A DNA stretch of 64,000 bases from Metabacillus halosaccharovorans (GTDB taxonomy: Bacteria; Bacillota; Bacilli; Bacillales; Bacillaceae): NCBI RefSeq assembly GCF_002019635.1, contig NZ_KV917372.1:744001-808000 (forward strand), given 5' to 3'. Shown here one piece after another: positions 48,310 to 60,090 of this stretch. Positions within the stretch are counted from its first letter, which is position 1; every line of letters begins with the position of its first letter. The notes beneath the pieces were generated by a model. It saw only the letters and a list, made by a program, of their open reading frames with translations, did no database searches and was not told where the DNA came from. A program made the position numbers and the translations under genes.

Positions 48310-48570
48310 CTAAATTTGCCAGGGCCATGGAGTTGTTCCCCAACTCCAATTCGCATCGGTATAACTATTACCATATTGTTGAAGAGGTCCATATTTTGTT
48401 TCAAAATTCATTTTTAATTGTTTTGCATACTGAGCACACTTATTAAATTGCACCATAGCCTGTTGATCATCAGGGTGTGTATCAAGATAAAGAGTTAATT
48501 CAACAAGTACGAAGTCAATAGCTTGAATTTCTTCTAAATCTTCGTAATATTTTGGAGGTAGTTTCTTCAT
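48310..48570 (-). CDS. cotJB: Spore coat protein CotJB
   Basis: 86 residues. MKKLPPKYYEDLEEIQAIDF, then LVELTLYLDTHPDDQQAMVQ and the aromatic C-terminus (GNSYTDANWSWGTTPWPWQI) are diagnostic. It works with CotJA and CotJC in the inner coat. The start overlaps the cotJA stop by 4 bases, and cotJC starts 20 bases downstream. Confidence 0.95.
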   Translation of the reverse strand: MKKLPPKYYEDLEEIQAIDFVLVELTLYLDTHPDDQQAMVQFNKCAQYAKQLKMNFETKYGPLQQYGNSYTDANWSWGTTPWPWQI

Positions 48571-48812
48571 AATTGATCCCTCTTTTTTTCTTTATACGGA
48601 TTTTCATAATAATCCCAAAATGCTGGCCACAATGTTCCTTTTTTTAAGGCTTCTGATGGGGAGAACTGTTTCATATTTGGTGGTTGAAACCCTATATATA
48701 AATTTGGAGGGGTAGAAAAGTATTTTAATTCAATTGGACTACAGGGGTCATACAAGCCATGAAAGGGTTTATAAGCTTTAAAAGTAGTGTATGCTGATTT
48801 ACTACTGTTCAT
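48567..48812 (-). CDS. cotJA: Spore coat protein CotJA
   Basis: 81 residues. The conserved CotJA segment YIGFQPPNMKQFSPSEALKKGTLWPAFWDYY is visible (about residues 40-71), preceded by FHGLYDPCSPIELKYFSTPP. First gene of the cotJABC operon, with AGGAGGTCTC upstream. Required for incorporation of CotJC in the coat in B. subtilis. Confidence 0.94.
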   Translation of the reverse strand: MNSSKSAYTTFKAYKPFHGLYDPCSPIELKYFSTPPNLYIGFQPPNMKQFSPSEALKKGTLWPAFWDYYENPYKEKKRDQL

Positions 48813-48934
48813 ATGAGACCTCCTATTTTAAAGACTTTAATAAAATTATATGCATCAAAATTCTATTCATGTTAACCACTATAGTGCAATAAAACGCATG
48901 GAATAAATGGATTGAAAAAAGCTTAATAAAAAAA

Positions 48935-48965
48935 GGTAAAACCCTTATAAATCAAGGATTTTACC
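48935..48965 (-). terminator. mutSL terminator
   Basis: Minus strand GGTAAAATCCTT pairs with AAGGGTTTTACC (one mismatch) and is followed by TTTTTTATTAAGC. Confidence 0.82.
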
Positions 48966-48974
48966 TATTAAATA

Positions 48975-50876
48975 TTACATCACACGCTTAAACATCTTTT
49001 CCATTTCATAAGTTGAATAATGGACAATAATTGGCCGGCCGTGAGGACATGTAAATGGATCAGAAGACCTTCTCAACGTCTCCAACAAAGCGAAGATCTC
49101 ATCATTTCTCAAATGATGATTTGCCTTAATGGATGCTTTGCAACTCATCATAATGGCTGCTTCTTCTCTAAGCTTTTTAATATTAATTTTTTTCTCATCA
49201 AGAACTTGTTGTATGATCTCCTCAATTGTTTCAGCTTCTTCACCTTTTGGAAACCATTGCGGATGTGAGCGGACAATATAACTATTGCGACCAAATGGTT
49301 CTAAGAAAATTCCAATACTAGATAAAGTTTCTATATGTTCTTCAATAATCATTGCCTCGTCATTCGAATACTCAAATGTTAATGGAACTAAAAGCTCTTG
49401 AACCTCAGACTGAATTTGACCAACTTTTTCACGATAAAATTCATACTTGATTCGTTCTTGTGCTGCATGTTGATCAATGATAAAAAGACCTTGATCATTT
49501 TGCGCTAATATATATGTTCCATGCATTTGACCGATGGGATATAGAGGAGGAACACGATTTTCTTGATCGAAAATTACTTCATCCTCATCTATTTCCGGCT
49601 CCACATTATGAGTAGGCTCAATCTCTGAAACATGTTCATTATATTCAAGTGCTTTTGTTTCTTTTTCATCTTGGTCTTGCTCCATTTCACTATTATCCAA
49701 TGGATATAACGGTTCTGCCTGGATAGGCTGGTTGTTTGTTGTTTCTTTTACAAAGGAACTTTTCACTGAATCATAAAACATTGGCTCTGTTCTCGTCACT
49801 GCTTCTGCATGATGTTCAAATGTGAATTGTTGTTGATGATCTGTTGGCTTTATTGCCTTAGTTTTGGGAATTTCAACTGAAGGAATAAGCTGTTGCTTCT
49901 TAAAAACGTCCTTTATTCCATTCGTAATTACTTCATTTAACTCCGCTTCCTTACTAAGTCGAACTTCAAGTTTTGAAGGATGCACATTTACATCTACTAG
50001 TAACGGGTCCATGTTAATTTCTAAGAAAACAATAGGATAACGACCAATTGGAAGTAATGTATGATACCCCTGTTGAATCGCTTTTACTAATGGATAATTT
50101 TTAATAAAACGACCATTAATTATTGTTGAAATATAATTTCTCGAAGCTCGAGTCATTTCTGGTAATGCTAAAAAGCCATTAATCTCAAAATCTAATGATT
50201 CCAACGATAGTTTCTTCATTTTTTTTGCTATCGAAAGGCCATAGATTGAAGATAAGACTTGACGAACATCACCATTACCAGTTGTATGAAGAAGCTTCTT
50301 GCCATTATGGACTAGTCGAATGGAGACCTCGGGATGTGCAAGAGCAATTCGATTGACGATATCTGTAATGTTTCCTAGCTCTGTGTGTACTGTTTTCATA
50401 TATTTTAGTCGCGCAGGTGTATTAAAAAATAAATTTCTTACCGAGATATCCGTTCCTTTTCTGCTGGAGGTTGACTCATGTTTTTCAATTTTCCCGCCAG
50501 ATAAAATAAGGTGTGTACCAGCACCTTCACCAGTACTTGTCTTCATTTCCAATAACGAAACAGAGGCAATACTTGGCAAAGCCTCCCCCCTAAAACCTAA
50601 TGTTCTTATACGGAACAGGTCATTTTCATCTTTTATTTTACTTGTAGCATGACGATGAAAAGCATTAAGACAATCATCCGGCTCAATTCCGTCTCCATTA
50701 TCAACGATTCGTATTTTACTTAAGCCAGCTTCCTCTATATCAATTTCAACGATTGTACTATTAGCATCAATTGCATTTTCAAGTAATTCTTTCACAACAG
50801 ATGCCGGTCGCTCAACTACTTCCCCGGCAGCGATTTTGTTTGAAAGCATATCGTCAAGACGTATTATTTTCCCCAT
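48975..50876 (-). CDS. mutL: DNA mismatch repair protein MutL
   Basis: 633 residues. GHKL ATPase: [43 protein letters not shown] (residues 30-105). A long polar linker covers about 335-440. The C-terminal endonuclease domain has [13 protein letters not shown] (DQHA-x2-E-x4-E metal motif, about 470) plus MSCKASIKA and TCPHGRPI. So this is the nicking type of MutL used in bacteria without MutH. It follows mutS by 38 bases. Confidence 0.97.
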   Translation of the reverse strand: MGKIIRLDDMLSNKIAAGEVVERPASVVKELLENAIDANSTIVEIDIEEAGLSKIRIVDNGDGIEPDDCLNAFHRHATSKIKDENDLFRIRTLGFRGEALPSIASVSLLEMKTSTGEGAGTHLILSGGKIEKHESTSSRKGTDISVRNLFFNTPARLKYMKTVHTELGNITDIVNRIALAHPEVSIRLVHNGKKLLHTTGNGDVRQVLSSIYGLSIAKKMKKLSLESLDFEINGFLALPEMTRASRNYISTIINGRFIKNYPLVKAIQQGYHTLLPIGRYPIVFLEINMDPLLVDVNVHPSKLEVRLSKEAELNEVITNGIKDVFKKQQLIPSVEIPKTKAIKPTDHQQQFTFEHHAEAVTRTEPMFYDSVKSSFVKETTNNQPIQAEPLYPLDNSEMEQDQDEKETKALEYNEHVSEIEPTHNVEPEIDEDEVIFDQENRVPPLYPIGQMHGTYILAQNDQGLFIIDQHAAQERIKYEFYREKVGQIQSEVQELLVPLTFEYSNDEAMIIEEHIETLSSIGIFLEPFGRNSYIVRSHPQWFPKGEEAETIEEIIQQVLDEKKINIKKLREEAAIMMSCKASIKANHHLRNDEIFALLETLRRSSDPFTCPHGRPIIVHYSTYEMEKMFKRVM

Positions 50877-50914
50877 GTCCTCACCGCCCTTAATTTATGA
50901 TCGTTTCTTTATAA

Positions 50915-53512
50915 CTATTTAACTTTTTTCTGTAACTGATAAAGCTCATTCATTGCATCAAGAGGTGTCATCTCCAGCAAATTCAGCGATTTTAAAAGGT
51001 CAAGAACTGATTTTTCCTTTTTAGACAGAACAGGTTCTTTTACCGGTACAACTTGTTCATCAGGGAATAAAGAAAGCTGTGAATCTGTTAAGGAATCCTC
51101 TTTTATAACTGCTTTTTTCATCTTTGGCAATGTTGTTGTATCTGAACGATCTTGTTCTAATTCGGTTAATATCTGTTTTGCACGCTGTATGAGTGAAGAT
51201 GGAAGATCAGCAAGTTCAGCCACATGAATACCATAGCTTTTATCAGCTGCTCCCTCTTCGATTTTATGGAGGAAAACAACTTTCCCATTTTCTTCGATCG
51301 CTTTTACGTGAATATTTTTTAATGAGCTTAATTGTGTTTCAAGAATCGTTAGTTCATGATAATGTGTTGAAAATAATGTTTTTGCACCAATATGTTCATG
51401 AATATGTTCAATAATTGCTTGGGCAAGTGCCATCCCATCATAGGTCGATGTGCCTCTTCCAATCTCATCAAAAAGGATTAAACTTTGGGATGTTGCATGG
51501 GCAATTGCATTTTTCGCTTCCAGCATTTCAACCATAAATGTACTTTGACCGGAAATGAGATCATCTGCTGCTCCTATTCTTGTAAATATTTGATCAAAAA
51601 TTGGGAGCACGGCTTCAGAAGCAGGGACATAACATCCGATTTGCGCTAATATCGCTGTTAATGCAACTTGGCGCATATACGTGCTCTTACCTGACATGTT
51701 TGGCCCAGTTATGAGAAGCATTTGGCGTTCCTGACTGAAATAGCAATCATTTGCTACATATTCTTGAGAGTCCATCACCTTTTCAACAACTGGATGACGA
51801 CCATCTTTTATAAATAACTCGTTATTATTTGAAAATATCGGCTTACAATAATGACGATTTTCACTAACTGTAGCAAAACATTGCAAAACATCTAGTTCAC
51901 TTAAGCGTTTAGCCAATTCTTGTAGTCTTGGAATATATTGCTTAACATTCTCACGAATTTCTACAAATAATTGATATTCAAGTTCCACTATTTTTTCTTC
52001 CGCCTCTAAAATAAGTGATTCTTTTTCCTTAAGAGCTGGTGTAATAAATCGCTCAGCATTTGATAAGGTTTGTTTTCTTTCATATTGGCCATCTTCCAAA
52101 AGATGAAGGTTTGCTCGTGTTACTTCGATATAATAGCCAAATATTTTGTTATAGCCAATTTTTAACGACTTAATTCCTGTTTTTTGACGCTCTTGCTGCT
52201 CTAATTGAGCAATCCATGTTTTTCCATTACGACTGGCATCACGATATTGATCCAATTGATAATGATATCCATCTTTAATGATATTACCTTCTTTAATAGA
52301 AAGTGGCGGATGATCAATAATACTATCTTCAAGAAGTCTCGCTAAATCATTACAAGCATCGAGTTTTCTTAAAGTAAAGTGTTCATTTTGTAATCCTGAA
52401 CAAAGTTCCGTAATGAAGGGAACTTGTTGCAAGGATTTTTTTAACTGTATTAAATCTCTGGCATTTACATTACCGAACGCAACTCGTCCTGCTAATCTTT
52501 CAAGATCATAAACTTCTTTAAGCAACGCTCTTAAATCTTCTCTCTCAAAGTAGTGATCTATAAGAGTATCAACAATATTCAGCCGTTCTTCTATCTGCTC
52601 TCGACTAACCAGAGGCTTGTCTACCCATTGTTTTAACAATCTGCCCCCCATCGCTGTTTTTGTTTCATCTAAGAGCCATAAAAGAGAACCTTTTTTTCCT
52701 TTTGAGCGGATGGTTTCAGTTAATTCAAGATTTCGCTTTGAAAACAAATCAATTTTCATTGCATCTTGAAGATAGTACACTTTTACATTTTGTAAATGAT
52801 CCAGACTACGCTTTTGAGTCCGTTCAAGATATGTGATAAGTTTTGCAAATGTTGAAACAAGGCGTTCATCGTTTACATCTCTTACTAATGGTTTAAAATT
52901 GTCATGAATTAAGGATTCGGACTGATAGGACAAAGTTGCTTGGCATCGATCAATTAATTGTTTTTTCCATTGTTCCTGTAAGTCATTTGACATGACTATT
53001 TCTTTAGCACCTACAGAATATATTTCATTGAGTAGTTCATCAAAGCTCATGCAGAGTGCCACAAGGTTCTCGCCTGTTGTTAGATCACTAAGAGCTAATC
53101 CGAATTGAGTTCCAAAGACTGATATTGAAGCAATATAGTTATTCTCTTTTTCCTGAATGCCTTTTCCATCCATCACAGTTCCAGGTGTAATAAGTTGGAC
53201 AACTTCTCTTCTTACAACACCCTTGGCCTGTTTAGGATCCTCGGTTTGCTCACAAATTGCCACCTTATATCCTTTTGATATAAGCTGTTCTATATAGTTT
53301 GGTGCAGAATGGTAAGGAACTCCACACATCGGAATTCTTTCTTCACCACCACCGTCGCGACTAGTTAATGTAATCTCTAGTTCTTGTGATGCAGAGATTG
53401 CATCTTGAAAGAACATTTCGTAAAAATCTCCTAAACGAAAAAATAAAAAGGCATCTTCATAATCTGCCTTAATCTTTAAATATTGCTGTATCATCGGCGT
53501 ATAAGTAGCCAT
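50915..53512 (-). CDS. mutS: DNA mismatch repair protein MutS
   Basis: 865 residues. The mismatch-binding domain starts [20 protein letters not shown] and GDFYEMF (Phe-x-Glu mismatch wedge). The ATPase has [20 protein letters not shown] (Walker A, about 610), [20 protein letters not shown] (Walker B) and [10 protein letters not shown]. The C-terminal beta-clamp-binding and tetramer region contains QLSLFPDEQ and [19 protein letters not shown]. It detects mispairs and recruits MutL, encoded next. Confidence 0.98.
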   Translation of the reverse strand: MATYTPMIQQYLKIKADYEDAFLFFRLGDFYEMFFQDAISASQELEITLTSRDGGGEERIPMCGVPYHSAPNYIEQLISKGYKVAICEQTEDPKQAKGVVRREVVQLITPGTVMDGKGIQEKENNYIASISVFGTQFGLALSDLTTGENLVALCMSFDELLNEIYSVGAKEIVMSNDLQEQWKKQLIDRCQATLSYQSESLIHDNFKPLVRDVNDERLVSTFAKLITYLERTQKRSLDHLQNVKVYYLQDAMKIDLFSKRNLELTETIRSKGKKGSLLWLLDETKTAMGGRLLKQWVDKPLVSREQIEERLNIVDTLIDHYFEREDLRALLKEVYDLERLAGRVAFGNVNARDLIQLKKSLQQVPFITELCSGLQNEHFTLRKLDACNDLARLLEDSIIDHPPLSIKEGNIIKDGYHYQLDQYRDASRNGKTWIAQLEQQERQKTGIKSLKIGYNKIFGYYIEVTRANLHLLEDGQYERKQTLSNAERFITPALKEKESLILEAEEKIVELEYQLFVEIRENVKQYIPRLQELAKRLSELDVLQCFATVSENRHYCKPIFSNNNELFIKDGRHPVVEKVMDSQEYVANDCYFSQERQMLLITGPNMSGKSTYMRQVALTAILAQIGCYVPASEAVLPIFDQIFTRIGAADDLISGQSTFMVEMLEAKNAIAHATSQSLILFDEIGRGTSTYDGMALAQAIIEHIHEHIGAKTLFSTHYHELTILETQLSSLKNIHVKAIEENGKVVFLHKIEEGAADKSYGIHVAELADLPSSLIQRAKQILTELEQDRSDTTTLPKMKKAVIKEDSLTDSQLSLFPDEQVVPVKEPVLSKKEKSVLDLLKSLNLLEMTPLDAMNELYQLQKKVK

Positions 53513-53650
53513 GTTGAACCTCCAATACCACAGTTAACGTGCATTTTTTCATACATTCCATTATAACATAAATCGACAAATTGCTGTGATATTGACTAAA
53601 AGGGAATTTACGTAAATAATACTCTATTATTATGTATTTAAACACTAAAA

Positions 53651-53677
53651 AACTAGGAGGTTGCTTTCCTCCTAGTT
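53651..53677 (-). terminator. cotE terminator
   Basis: AACTAGGAGG (53651-53660) and CCTCCTAGTT (53668-53677) form a perfect 10-bp stem, followed on the minus strand by TTTTTTAG. The stem begins within the cotE stop codon region. Confidence 0.92.
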
Positions 53678-54218
53678 ATTCTTCTACATCTCCAACTAAA
53701 AATTCCGGATTTAAATCTTCAAACTCGTCATCTAATTCTTCTTCCCAGTCTTCATCATCTTCGCAGCCTTCTGGATTCACGTGAACACATACTTTTGTTT
53801 CACCAATAACTTCAGCAAGGTGTTCGCGTTCAGCTTGAACGATAATCTTGTTTCCATTAGGTGAAATCGTTACTTCCAGACAGTTTGGTTGTTGAAGTGC
53901 CTTACAGATAACTTCATGCTCATCGTCAAGAAAATTATCATCTTTATATCTCAATTTTATGATATCTACATATTCTACGCGTTCTGTTACAACTTCTGTT
54001 TTTGTATTTTCGTTGTAAGAATACCATACGTTAATATCATAAGTACCTTCTACTTCAACTGTTCTGCCATTCTTTTGAGCATCATAATTATGGTTGATGA
54101 TCCAGCCACCTAAAATGCTCGCTGGTTTTTGCGATGGTGCAATCGTATGTGTGCATTGTGAAAATTTACGTCCTTTTGCAACAACAGCTTTCGTAATAAT
54201 TTCTCTGTATTCAGACAT
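53676..54218 (-). CDS. cotE: Outer spore coat morphogenetic protein CotE
   Basis: 180 residues. Conserved features: [55 protein letters not shown], and a very acidic C-terminus ([20 protein letters not shown]), all typical of CotE. It forms the layer on which the outer coat assembles. Monocistronic with a strong terminator; in B. subtilis it is transcribed from sigma-E and sigma-K promoters. Confidence 0.97.
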   Translation of the reverse strand: MSEYREIITKAVVAKGRKFSQCTHTIAPSQKPASILGGWIINHNYDAQKNGRTVEVEGTYDINVWYSYNENTKTEVVTERVEYVDIIKLRYKDDNFLDDEHEVICKALQQPNCLEVTISPNGNKIIVQAEREHLAEVIGETKVCVHVNPEGCEDDEDWEEELDDEFEDLNPEFLVGDVEE

Positions 54219-54505
54219 TCGAGCATACCCTCCTCAATAAATCTTCATTTAATCCTATGCTAGGCTAATAACAGATGTGCTAAGTAATTAAATGAATTCA
54301 TGACATGTTACGCCAATACCCGTAACGTATAGTACATTGTATGCTAGGGTTACAGAATATGTGCCTAAAAATAAAAAAAGGTGCTTGGATAATAATAAAA
54401 TAATGGCCTATTTTTATTGTTGAATGACACAGTAATTTAAAAGCCTTTTCAGAAGAATGTATGAGGAATTAGAAATACTTATTCCTCATTTTGTATAAAA
54501 CAAAA
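54219..54505. other. Intergenic region between cotE and ymcA
   Basis: No gene or recognisable RNA. It should contain the cotE sporulation promoters; I could not define them reliably by eye. Confidence 0.4.
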
Positions 54506-54535
54506 AGGGATCCGAATAAAAACATTCGAATCCCT
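54506..54535 (-). terminator. miaB-ymcA terminator
   Basis: AGGGATCCGAAT (54506-54517) pairs with ATTCGAATCCCT (54524-54535, one mismatch pair) and on the minus strand leads into TTTTTGTTTT. Confidence 0.88.
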
Positions 54536-54563
54536 CATAAATGCAGTAATTTTGTTTTCGTGA

Positions 54564-54998
54564 TCAAGAACAACTACTACCAGGAGAATTTCTTAGTTTA
54601 GATCCTGTTTCACCTTGTAGTAAGTCTCCGCCAGTTGACGTAATGATTTCATTTGTTACTTTATTAGAAATTGTATGTGAAACTAACTGAAGCAAATCAT
54701 TTACTTCCAGCTGTGATTCTTTAAACTCTTGAATAATTGGAATCTCATCTAATTCGTTTTGAATTTTATCAATCTTAGCCTCAACTTGTTTTAGCGCTTC
54801 GTGTTTTCCATAATGTTGGAAGTTAACTGCTTGTTTTTGAAGGCTTTTAATACTTGCAATCATTTCACGAATTTTTTGATTTTCATTAAGTTGTGCTTCT
54901 GCACGTTTAAAGAAATCAACTTCCTTTGATTCAGAAATCATTTGTGCAAGTTCACGTGCTTTAACTACGATATCATCTTTTGTATAAGTTGTTGTCAT
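54564..54998 (-). CDS. ymcA: RicA/YmcA, Y-complex protein
   Basis: 144 residues of the YlbF/YmcA family. Helical: IVVKARELAQMISESKEVDF, IREMIASIKSLQKQAVNFQH, and a C-terminal GSKLRNSPGSSCS with the Cys expected to contribute to the Fe-S cluster of the YlbF-YmcA-YaaT complex. That complex stimulates RNase Y mRNA maturation and promotes biofilm, competence and sporulation. It starts one base after the miaB stop, forming an operon. Confidence 0.94.
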   Translation of the reverse strand: MTTTYTKDDIVVKARELAQMISESKEVDFFKRAEAQLNENQKIREMIASIKSLQKQAVNFQHYGKHEALKQVEAKIDKIQNELDEIPIIQEFKESQLEVNDLLQLVSHTISNKVTNEIITSTGGDLLQGETGSKLRNSPGSSCS

Positions 54999-54999
54999 C

Positions 55000-56526
55000 T
55001 TATTTCACCTCAACCGCTTCTTCTACCATTTCTCCATCTAATGTCCATGTTTTTGCTTTTGTAATTTTCACTTTAACAATTTTCCCGATTGCTGACTTAG
55101 GTGCTCTAAAGTTTACTAGCTTACTTTTCTCAGTGTATCCTGCTAAAACTTCAGGATTGTTTTTGCTTTCACCTTCAACTAATACATCGACTATTTGGCC
55201 TTCATATGCCTTTAACTTCTTGGCAGAAATCTCATTAACTACCGCATTTAAACGTTGAAGACGTTCCTTCTTCACTTCCATTGGTACATTATCCTTCATT
55301 TTCGCAGCAGGTGTACCTTCACGTGGAGAGTAGATGAATGTATAGGCACTATCAAATTCCACTTCACGATATAATGAAAGTGTTTCTTCAAATTGCTCGT
55401 CTGTTTCATTTGGGAAACCGACAATAATATCTGTTGTTAGAGATGCATTTGGCATTGCTTCTTTAATTTTCCCAACAAGCTCTAAATAGCTTTCACGTGA
55501 ATATTTACGTGCCATGATTTTTAATATTTCCGAGCTGCCTGACTGAACTGGTAAATGAATATGATCCAAGAGATTTCCACCCTTTGCCAGCACTTCAATT
55601 AGATGATCATCAAAATCACGAGGGTGGCTCGTTGTGAAACGGATTCTAGGGATATCGATTTTATGGATTTCGTCCATTAAATCACCTAGTCCATATTCAA
55701 TATCCTCGAAATCTTTACCATAGGCATTTACGTTTTGACCAAGAAGTGTGATTTCCTGATATCCTTGTGCTGCTAAATGGCGCACCTCTTGGATAATTTC
55801 CTCAGGACGACGACTACGCTCTTTACCACGTGTATATGGAACAATACAATACGTACAGAATTTATCACATCCGTACATAATATTTACCCATGCTTTAATA
55901 TTCCCTTTACGTACTTTCGGAAGATTTTCAATAACATCTCCCTCTTTAGACCACACTTCTACAACCATTTCTTTTGAAAGATATGCCTCGTTTAAAATTT
56001 GAGGTAAACGGTGGATATTGTGTGTTCCGAAAATCATATCAACAAATGGGTGTACTTTTAGTATACGGTTAACAACTGATTCTTCCTGTGACATACAGCC
56101 GCAAACACCTAATAATAGATCAGGCCTTTGCTTTTTCAATGTTTTAAAATGACCTAACTCACCAAAAACTTTGTTTTCTGCGTTTTCACGAATGGCACAT
56201 GTATTAAGCAAAATAACATTTGCATCTTCGACACCATCAGTTGGCTCGTAGCCCAGAGCCATAAAGATTCCAGCCATTACCTCTGTATCATGCTCATTCA
56301 TTTGACAGCCATATGTGCGAATATAAAACTTGCGGCCTTGTCCCATTCCTTTGAATTCTTCAGGAATAGAGAAGCCATCATATTTTACTTCTTCTTTTCC
56401 ACGTTTCTTCGCATCTTTTAAAGAAGGTGGCATATATACTGTTTGGAAATACTGGCTGTAGTCCTTATCGGATTTTTTGTCCGAAGGAGTTACTTGAGTG
56501 CTTTCCTTACGTTGTTGTTCGTTCAT
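55000..56526 (-). CDS. miaB: tRNA-2-methylthio-N6-dimethylallyladenosine synthase
   Basis: 508 residues. The N-terminal methylthiotransferase cluster Cys are in [23 protein letters not shown] and [10 protein letters not shown]. Radical-SAM CxxxCxxC is in [21 protein letters not shown]-terminal TRAM domain covers about 440-505. It adds the methylthio group to i6A37 made by MiaA. A long charged N-terminal extension (~60 residues) is normal in Bacillus MiaB. Confidence 0.97.
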   Translation of the reverse strand: MNEQQRKESTQVTPSDKKSDKDYSQYFQTVYMPPSLKDAKKRGKEEVKYDGFSIPEEFKGMGQGRKFYIRTYGCQMNEHDTEVMAGIFMALGYEPTDGVEDANVILLNTCAIRENAENKVFGELGHFKTLKKQRPDLLLGVCGCMSQEESVVNRILKVHPFVDMIFGTHNIHRLPQILNEAYLSKEMVVEVWSKEGDVIENLPKVRKGNIKAWVNIMYGCDKFCTYCIVPYTRGKERSRRPEEIIQEVRHLAAQGYQEITLLGQNVNAYGKDFEDIEYGLGDLMDEIHKIDIPRIRFTTSHPRDFDDHLIEVLAKGGNLLDHIHLPVQSGSSEILKIMARKYSRESYLELVGKIKEAMPNASLTTDIIVGFPNETDEQFEETLSLYREVEFDSAYTFIYSPREGTPAAKMKDNVPMEVKKERLQRLNAVVNEISAKKLKAYEGQIVDVLVEGESKNNPEVLAGYTEKSKLVNFRAPKSAIGKIVKVKITKAKTWTLDGEMVEEAVEVK

Positions 56527-56801
56527 TGTGTTAATCTCCTTTCAATTTGTCTATTAACAGCAAAACATCACTTTAAATTTTAACATCAACTCATTTATTA
56601 TTAATAAATCGTACGAATAAATTTAATCATTCCCACGTACAACATAAAAGTATATCGATTATCTATAAAGAATACAATAATAAACACATACTGACTTAAA
56701 TTTTACACGTTTTCAACCGAAAAGGCTAATATCGTTTTATGGAAATTCACAAAATATTATTATTCCAGATATCCATAATATAATTATGTAAACTATATAT
56801 T
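56527..56801. other. Intergenic region between miaB and topB
   Basis: AT-rich; no gene seen. It should hold the miaB promoter. Confidence 0.4.
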
Positions 56802-56802
56802 T

Positions 56803-56844
56803 ATAGATGAAGACCCTTTAATAAAAACAAAGGCTTTCATCTAT
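56803..56844. terminator. Hairpin downstream of topB
   Basis: ATAGATGAA (56803-56811) pairs with TTCATCTAT (56836-56844), with an inner CCTTT/AAAGG stem. The T run is weak on both strands, so it is a probable rather than certain terminator. Confidence 0.55.
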
Positions 56845-56888
56845 AATGGCATATAAATGATAATGTAAACTTCTTCTTTTATTTAACG

Positions 56889-59030
56889 CTATTCAAACAA
56901 AAAACTAATCTTTCCTGATTTCCATTCCAATCTGGCATCAAATGTTTTCTCCCCCTTTTTAAATCCTTTGATGACATTTGTTTGTCCTTCATTTAAAAGC
57001 TTCTGTACATTAGTTTGAGAGATTTTTTTGCCAAGGATCTTCTTTGAAATGGTAAATTTACAATGATTCGTTTTATAATTTGTACAGCCGTAAAACTCCC
57101 CCTTGTCAACTACATTACCTTCACATAACACACATTTCCCGGCTTTTTTTCCTATTGTAAAACGTGAAGAAGTTCGTTGTATTGATTCAATTTTTAAGCC
57201 TTCAAAACTCCATGTCGTTGAAACCTCAATTGCATCAGATACTATTTTCTTTGACAGTTTTTTCGTTTGTTCCATAAAAACAGAAGGTGATGCATGCCCG
57301 TCACCAATCTCAGATAATCTTTGTTCCCACTTTGCCGTCATTTCTGGTGACGCCAAAATATGATCACCAATCGCTTGGATTAAAACTTTTGCTTTATCTG
57401 TTGCGAAAACTTGATTTTTCTTTACCTCAATATATTTTCGATCTTTAAGCATAGTGATAATTCCAGCTCTTGTTGCTTCTGTTCCAAGACCTTCTACTTT
57501 ACTTAACACTTTTTCGAGCTCATCATTATCTAAATATTTCCCCGCAGTTTTCATTAACGTGATTAATTGACCTTCTGTATACCGTTTTGGTGGTTGAGTT
57601 TTACCTTCCTTAGTATCAATTTTTTCTACGATTCCATCATCATTTTTTTGTAGATTTGGAAGTATTTCGTCTTTTTCCTTATCATCCTGGTAAATGACCT
57701 TACGCCAACCTTCTTGAATTTGTTGTTTCCCTTTTGTAATAAATTCAGCACGTCCATCAACTAAAGTGATAAGAGTCGAATAATCGAATATTGCCTGATC
57801 ATAGTGAGCAGCAATTAATCTACGAACGATCATATCATATATTCTTTGTTCATCTGCTGATAGTTTCTTAGGATCTCGCACTTGTTCAGTTGGAATAATA
57901 GCATAGTGATCCGTCACCTTTTTTTCATTAACATAACGGGAATTAGTAAGAATTGATGATTTAGGTAACGGAAACATATGACTATATTCATCAAACACAC
58001 TTAATTTTTGCAAAATGTCTGGAAATTGCTCGGCTTCTCCCTTAGTTACATATGTTGAATCACTACGTGGATAGGAAACAATTCCCTTTTGATAGAGCGA
58101 CTGAACAATATCCAACGTTTTCTTTGGAGAAAATTTGAACGCCTTGTTAGCGGTTGCCTGTAGAGATGATAAATTAAACAAGAGCGGTGGTTGATATTCT
58201 TTTCGTTCTGTCTTTACATCTTTAATGACAGCTGGCTTTCCTTTACAAAATGCTGCTATCTTACTCGCAAGCTCTTGGTCCATTACACGTGTTTGTTGAT
58301 CTTTATGCCATTTCCCTTTGTATTTTTTCCCGTTTATCTTAAACGTGGCAATGACTTCCCAAAACGGTTCCGGTTTAAACTCATCTATTTCTCTTTCACG
58401 TTTCACTATTAACGCGAGAGTTGGTGTTTGTACACGTCCTGCAGAGAAAACATCATTCATTCCATGGTTTTTAAGAAGAAGAGAGTATACTCTTGAAGCA
58501 TTCATACCTACTAACCAATCTGCACATGCACGAGAATACGCTTCATAAAATAAATTTTTTGTTTTTTCATCATCTAATAATTGGTTAAAACCTTCGTATA
58601 TTGAAGCAGGTGTTAATGACGAAATCCACAATCTTTTGATTGGTTTTTTCACACCAGCCAAATGAATAATATTTCGAACAATTAACTCTCCCTCACGCCC
58701 TGCATCACCTGCATGGATAATCTCTGTGATACCTGGATTAGTAAGAAGTTGTTTAACAATATAAAACTGCTTTGCTTTGGATTTCGTTACCTCGTATCGA
58801 AACTTATCAGGTATAATCGGTAACATTGGTATGGACCATTTTTTCCATTCAGGTTTATAAGCTTCTGGTGGGCTTAATTCAGTTAAGTGTCCAATCGCCC
58901 ATGTGCAATAGGCCCCATTAGGAAATAGTTCATTTGGTTTTATCTCAAAATATCCATCTCGTTTTATTCGTTGAAATTGTGCACAAAGGGTTGAAGCTTG
59001 ATCAGGCTTTTCGGCAATAATTATTTTCAT
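56889..59030 (-). CDS. topB: DNA topoisomerase III
   Basis: 713 residues. Toprim start MKIIIAEKPDQASTLCAQF, HAGDAGREGELIVRNII (acidic metal triad DxGREGE), catalytic Tyr in GIVSYPRSDSTYVTK (about residue 310). It has FSAGRVQTPTLALIVKRE and a C-terminal zinc-finger region (CVLCEGNVVDKGEFYGC). It relaxes and decatenates DNA via single-strand passage. Monocistronic. In B. subtilis topB is elsewhere, so this location reflects local rearrangement. Confidence 0.96.
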   Translation of the reverse strand: MKIIIAEKPDQASTLCAQFQRIKRDGYFEIKPNELFPNGAYCTWAIGHLTELSPPEAYKPEWKKWSIPMLPIIPDKFRYEVTKSKAKQFYIVKQLLTNPGITEIIHAGDAGREGELIVRNIIHLAGVKKPIKRLWISSLTPASIYEGFNQLLDDEKTKNLFYEAYSRACADWLVGMNASRVYSLLLKNHGMNDVFSAGRVQTPTLALIVKREREIDEFKPEPFWEVIATFKINGKKYKGKWHKDQQTRVMDQELASKIAAFCKGKPAVIKDVKTERKEYQPPLLFNLSSLQATANKAFKFSPKKTLDIVQSLYQKGIVSYPRSDSTYVTKGEAEQFPDILQKLSVFDEYSHMFPLPKSSILTNSRYVNEKKVTDHYAIIPTEQVRDPKKLSADEQRIYDMIVRRLIAAHYDQAIFDYSTLITLVDGRAEFITKGKQQIQEGWRKVIYQDDKEKDEILPNLQKNDDGIVEKIDTKEGKTQPPKRYTEGQLITLMKTAGKYLDNDELEKVLSKVEGLGTEATRAGIITMLKDRKYIEVKKNQVFATDKAKVLIQAIGDHILASPEMTAKWEQRLSEIGDGHASPSVFMEQTKKLSKKIVSDAIEVSTTWSFEGLKIESIQRTSSRFTIGKKAGKCVLCEGNVVDKGEFYGCTNYKTNHCKFTISKKILGKKISQTNVQKLLNEGQTNVIKGFKKGEKTFDARLEWKSGKISFLFE

Positions 59031-59178
59031 AACTTTCCTACACCTACTAATTTACAAGTCTTTTTTCTAGTTTACTTTATTTTTTCTTTTATGAAAAATA
59101 ACAGAAAATTAATTTTACACGAAAATATGTCTTATTAACATATTAAATTTATATTTTCACTTAATTAACTAACATAGT

Positions 59179-59210
59179 AAAAGGGCTGATGAATTACCAT
59201 CAGCCCTTTT
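59179..59210 (-). terminator. korAB terminator
   Basis: AAAAGGGCTGAT (59179-59190) pairs perfectly with ATCAGCCCTTTT (59199-59210), immediately after the korB stop; T-rich ends on both strands. Confidence 0.9.
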
Positions 59211-59216
59211 GTTATT

Positions 59217-60089
59217 TCACATAAATTCTGCAACTAATTTATTAAATTCTTCTTCATCTATCTCCAGGTCGGCTTTTGAAAGCGGGATATCGCTGTAACC
59301 ATTGATCATATCTTGATATGATTTTTGCTCTTTATTTTGATAGATCAGTCCTGTTACTAATCCATTATTTTTCATTAGAGTTTGCATAGCCTGCTCTTTA
59401 TTGTGAGGGTCATAATCTTCAATAGTACTAAGCTTAGTTAGATTTTCTTTAAACCAGTCATATGTGTTTACTTTATTGTAAGTTACACATGGGCTAAATA
59501 CATTAATTAATGAGAACCCTTTATGATTAATTCCGGCTTCAATTAGTGCAGTTAAATCTTTTAAATCAGTTGAAAAACTCTGTGCAACAAAAGTTGCTCC
59601 TGCTGTTAATGCCATTTCCATGACAGAAAGTGATGATTCAATTGATCCTTGTGGTGTACTTTTTGTCACGAACCCTGCATCACTTCGTGGTGAGGTTTGC
59701 CCTTTTGTAAGACCATAAATTTGATTGTCCATAACAATATAAGTGATATCAATATTACGGCGAATCGCATGGATGGTATGGCCCATCCCGATTGCAAAGC
59801 CATCACCGTCTCCTCCAGAAGCAATAACAGTTAAATCTTTATTTGCCATTTTTACTCCTTGAGCAATTGGCAAAGATCTACCATGAATACCATGGAAACC
59901 GTATGAATTGATATAGCCTGAGATACGTCCAGAACAACCAATACCAGATACAACAGCTAAATTTTCAGGTGTAAGACCTACATTAGCGGCAGCACGCTGA
60001 ATAGCTGCTTGAACAGAGAAATCACCACAACCTGGACACCAGTTTGGTTTTACATTATTACGGAAATCTTTAAATGTTGTTGCTGCCAT
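59217..60089 (-). CDS. korB: 2-oxoacid:ferredoxin oxidoreductase, beta subunit
   Basis: 290 residues. TPP-binding subunit: NVKPNWCPGCGDFSVQAAIQ, VSGIGCSGRISGYINSYGFH, ASGGDGDGFAIGMGHTIHAI (GDG...N cofactor motif), MDNQIYGLTKGQTSPRS. With KorA it oxidatively decarboxylates 2-oxoglutarate (or another 2-oxoacid) and reduces ferredoxin. Substrate is not decided by the sequence. It starts one base after korA. Confidence 0.93.
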   Translation of the reverse strand: MAATTFKDFRNNVKPNWCPGCGDFSVQAAIQRAAANVGLTPENLAVVSGIGCSGRISGYINSYGFHGIHGRSLPIAQGVKMANKDLTVIASGGDGDGFAIGMGHTIHAIRRNIDITYIVMDNQIYGLTKGQTSPRSDAGFVTKSTPQGSIESSLSVMEMALTAGATFVAQSFSTDLKDLTALIEAGINHKGFSLINVFSPCVTYNKVNTYDWFKENLTKLSTIEDYDPHNKEQAMQTLMKNNGLVTGLIYQNKEQKSYQDMINGYSDIPLSKADLEIDEEEFNKLVAEFM

Positions 60090-60090
60090 G

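Noticed and set aside
49020-50652. Rightward open frames opposite mutL
   Set aside because: Composition and lack of ribosome sites mark them as shadows of mutL.
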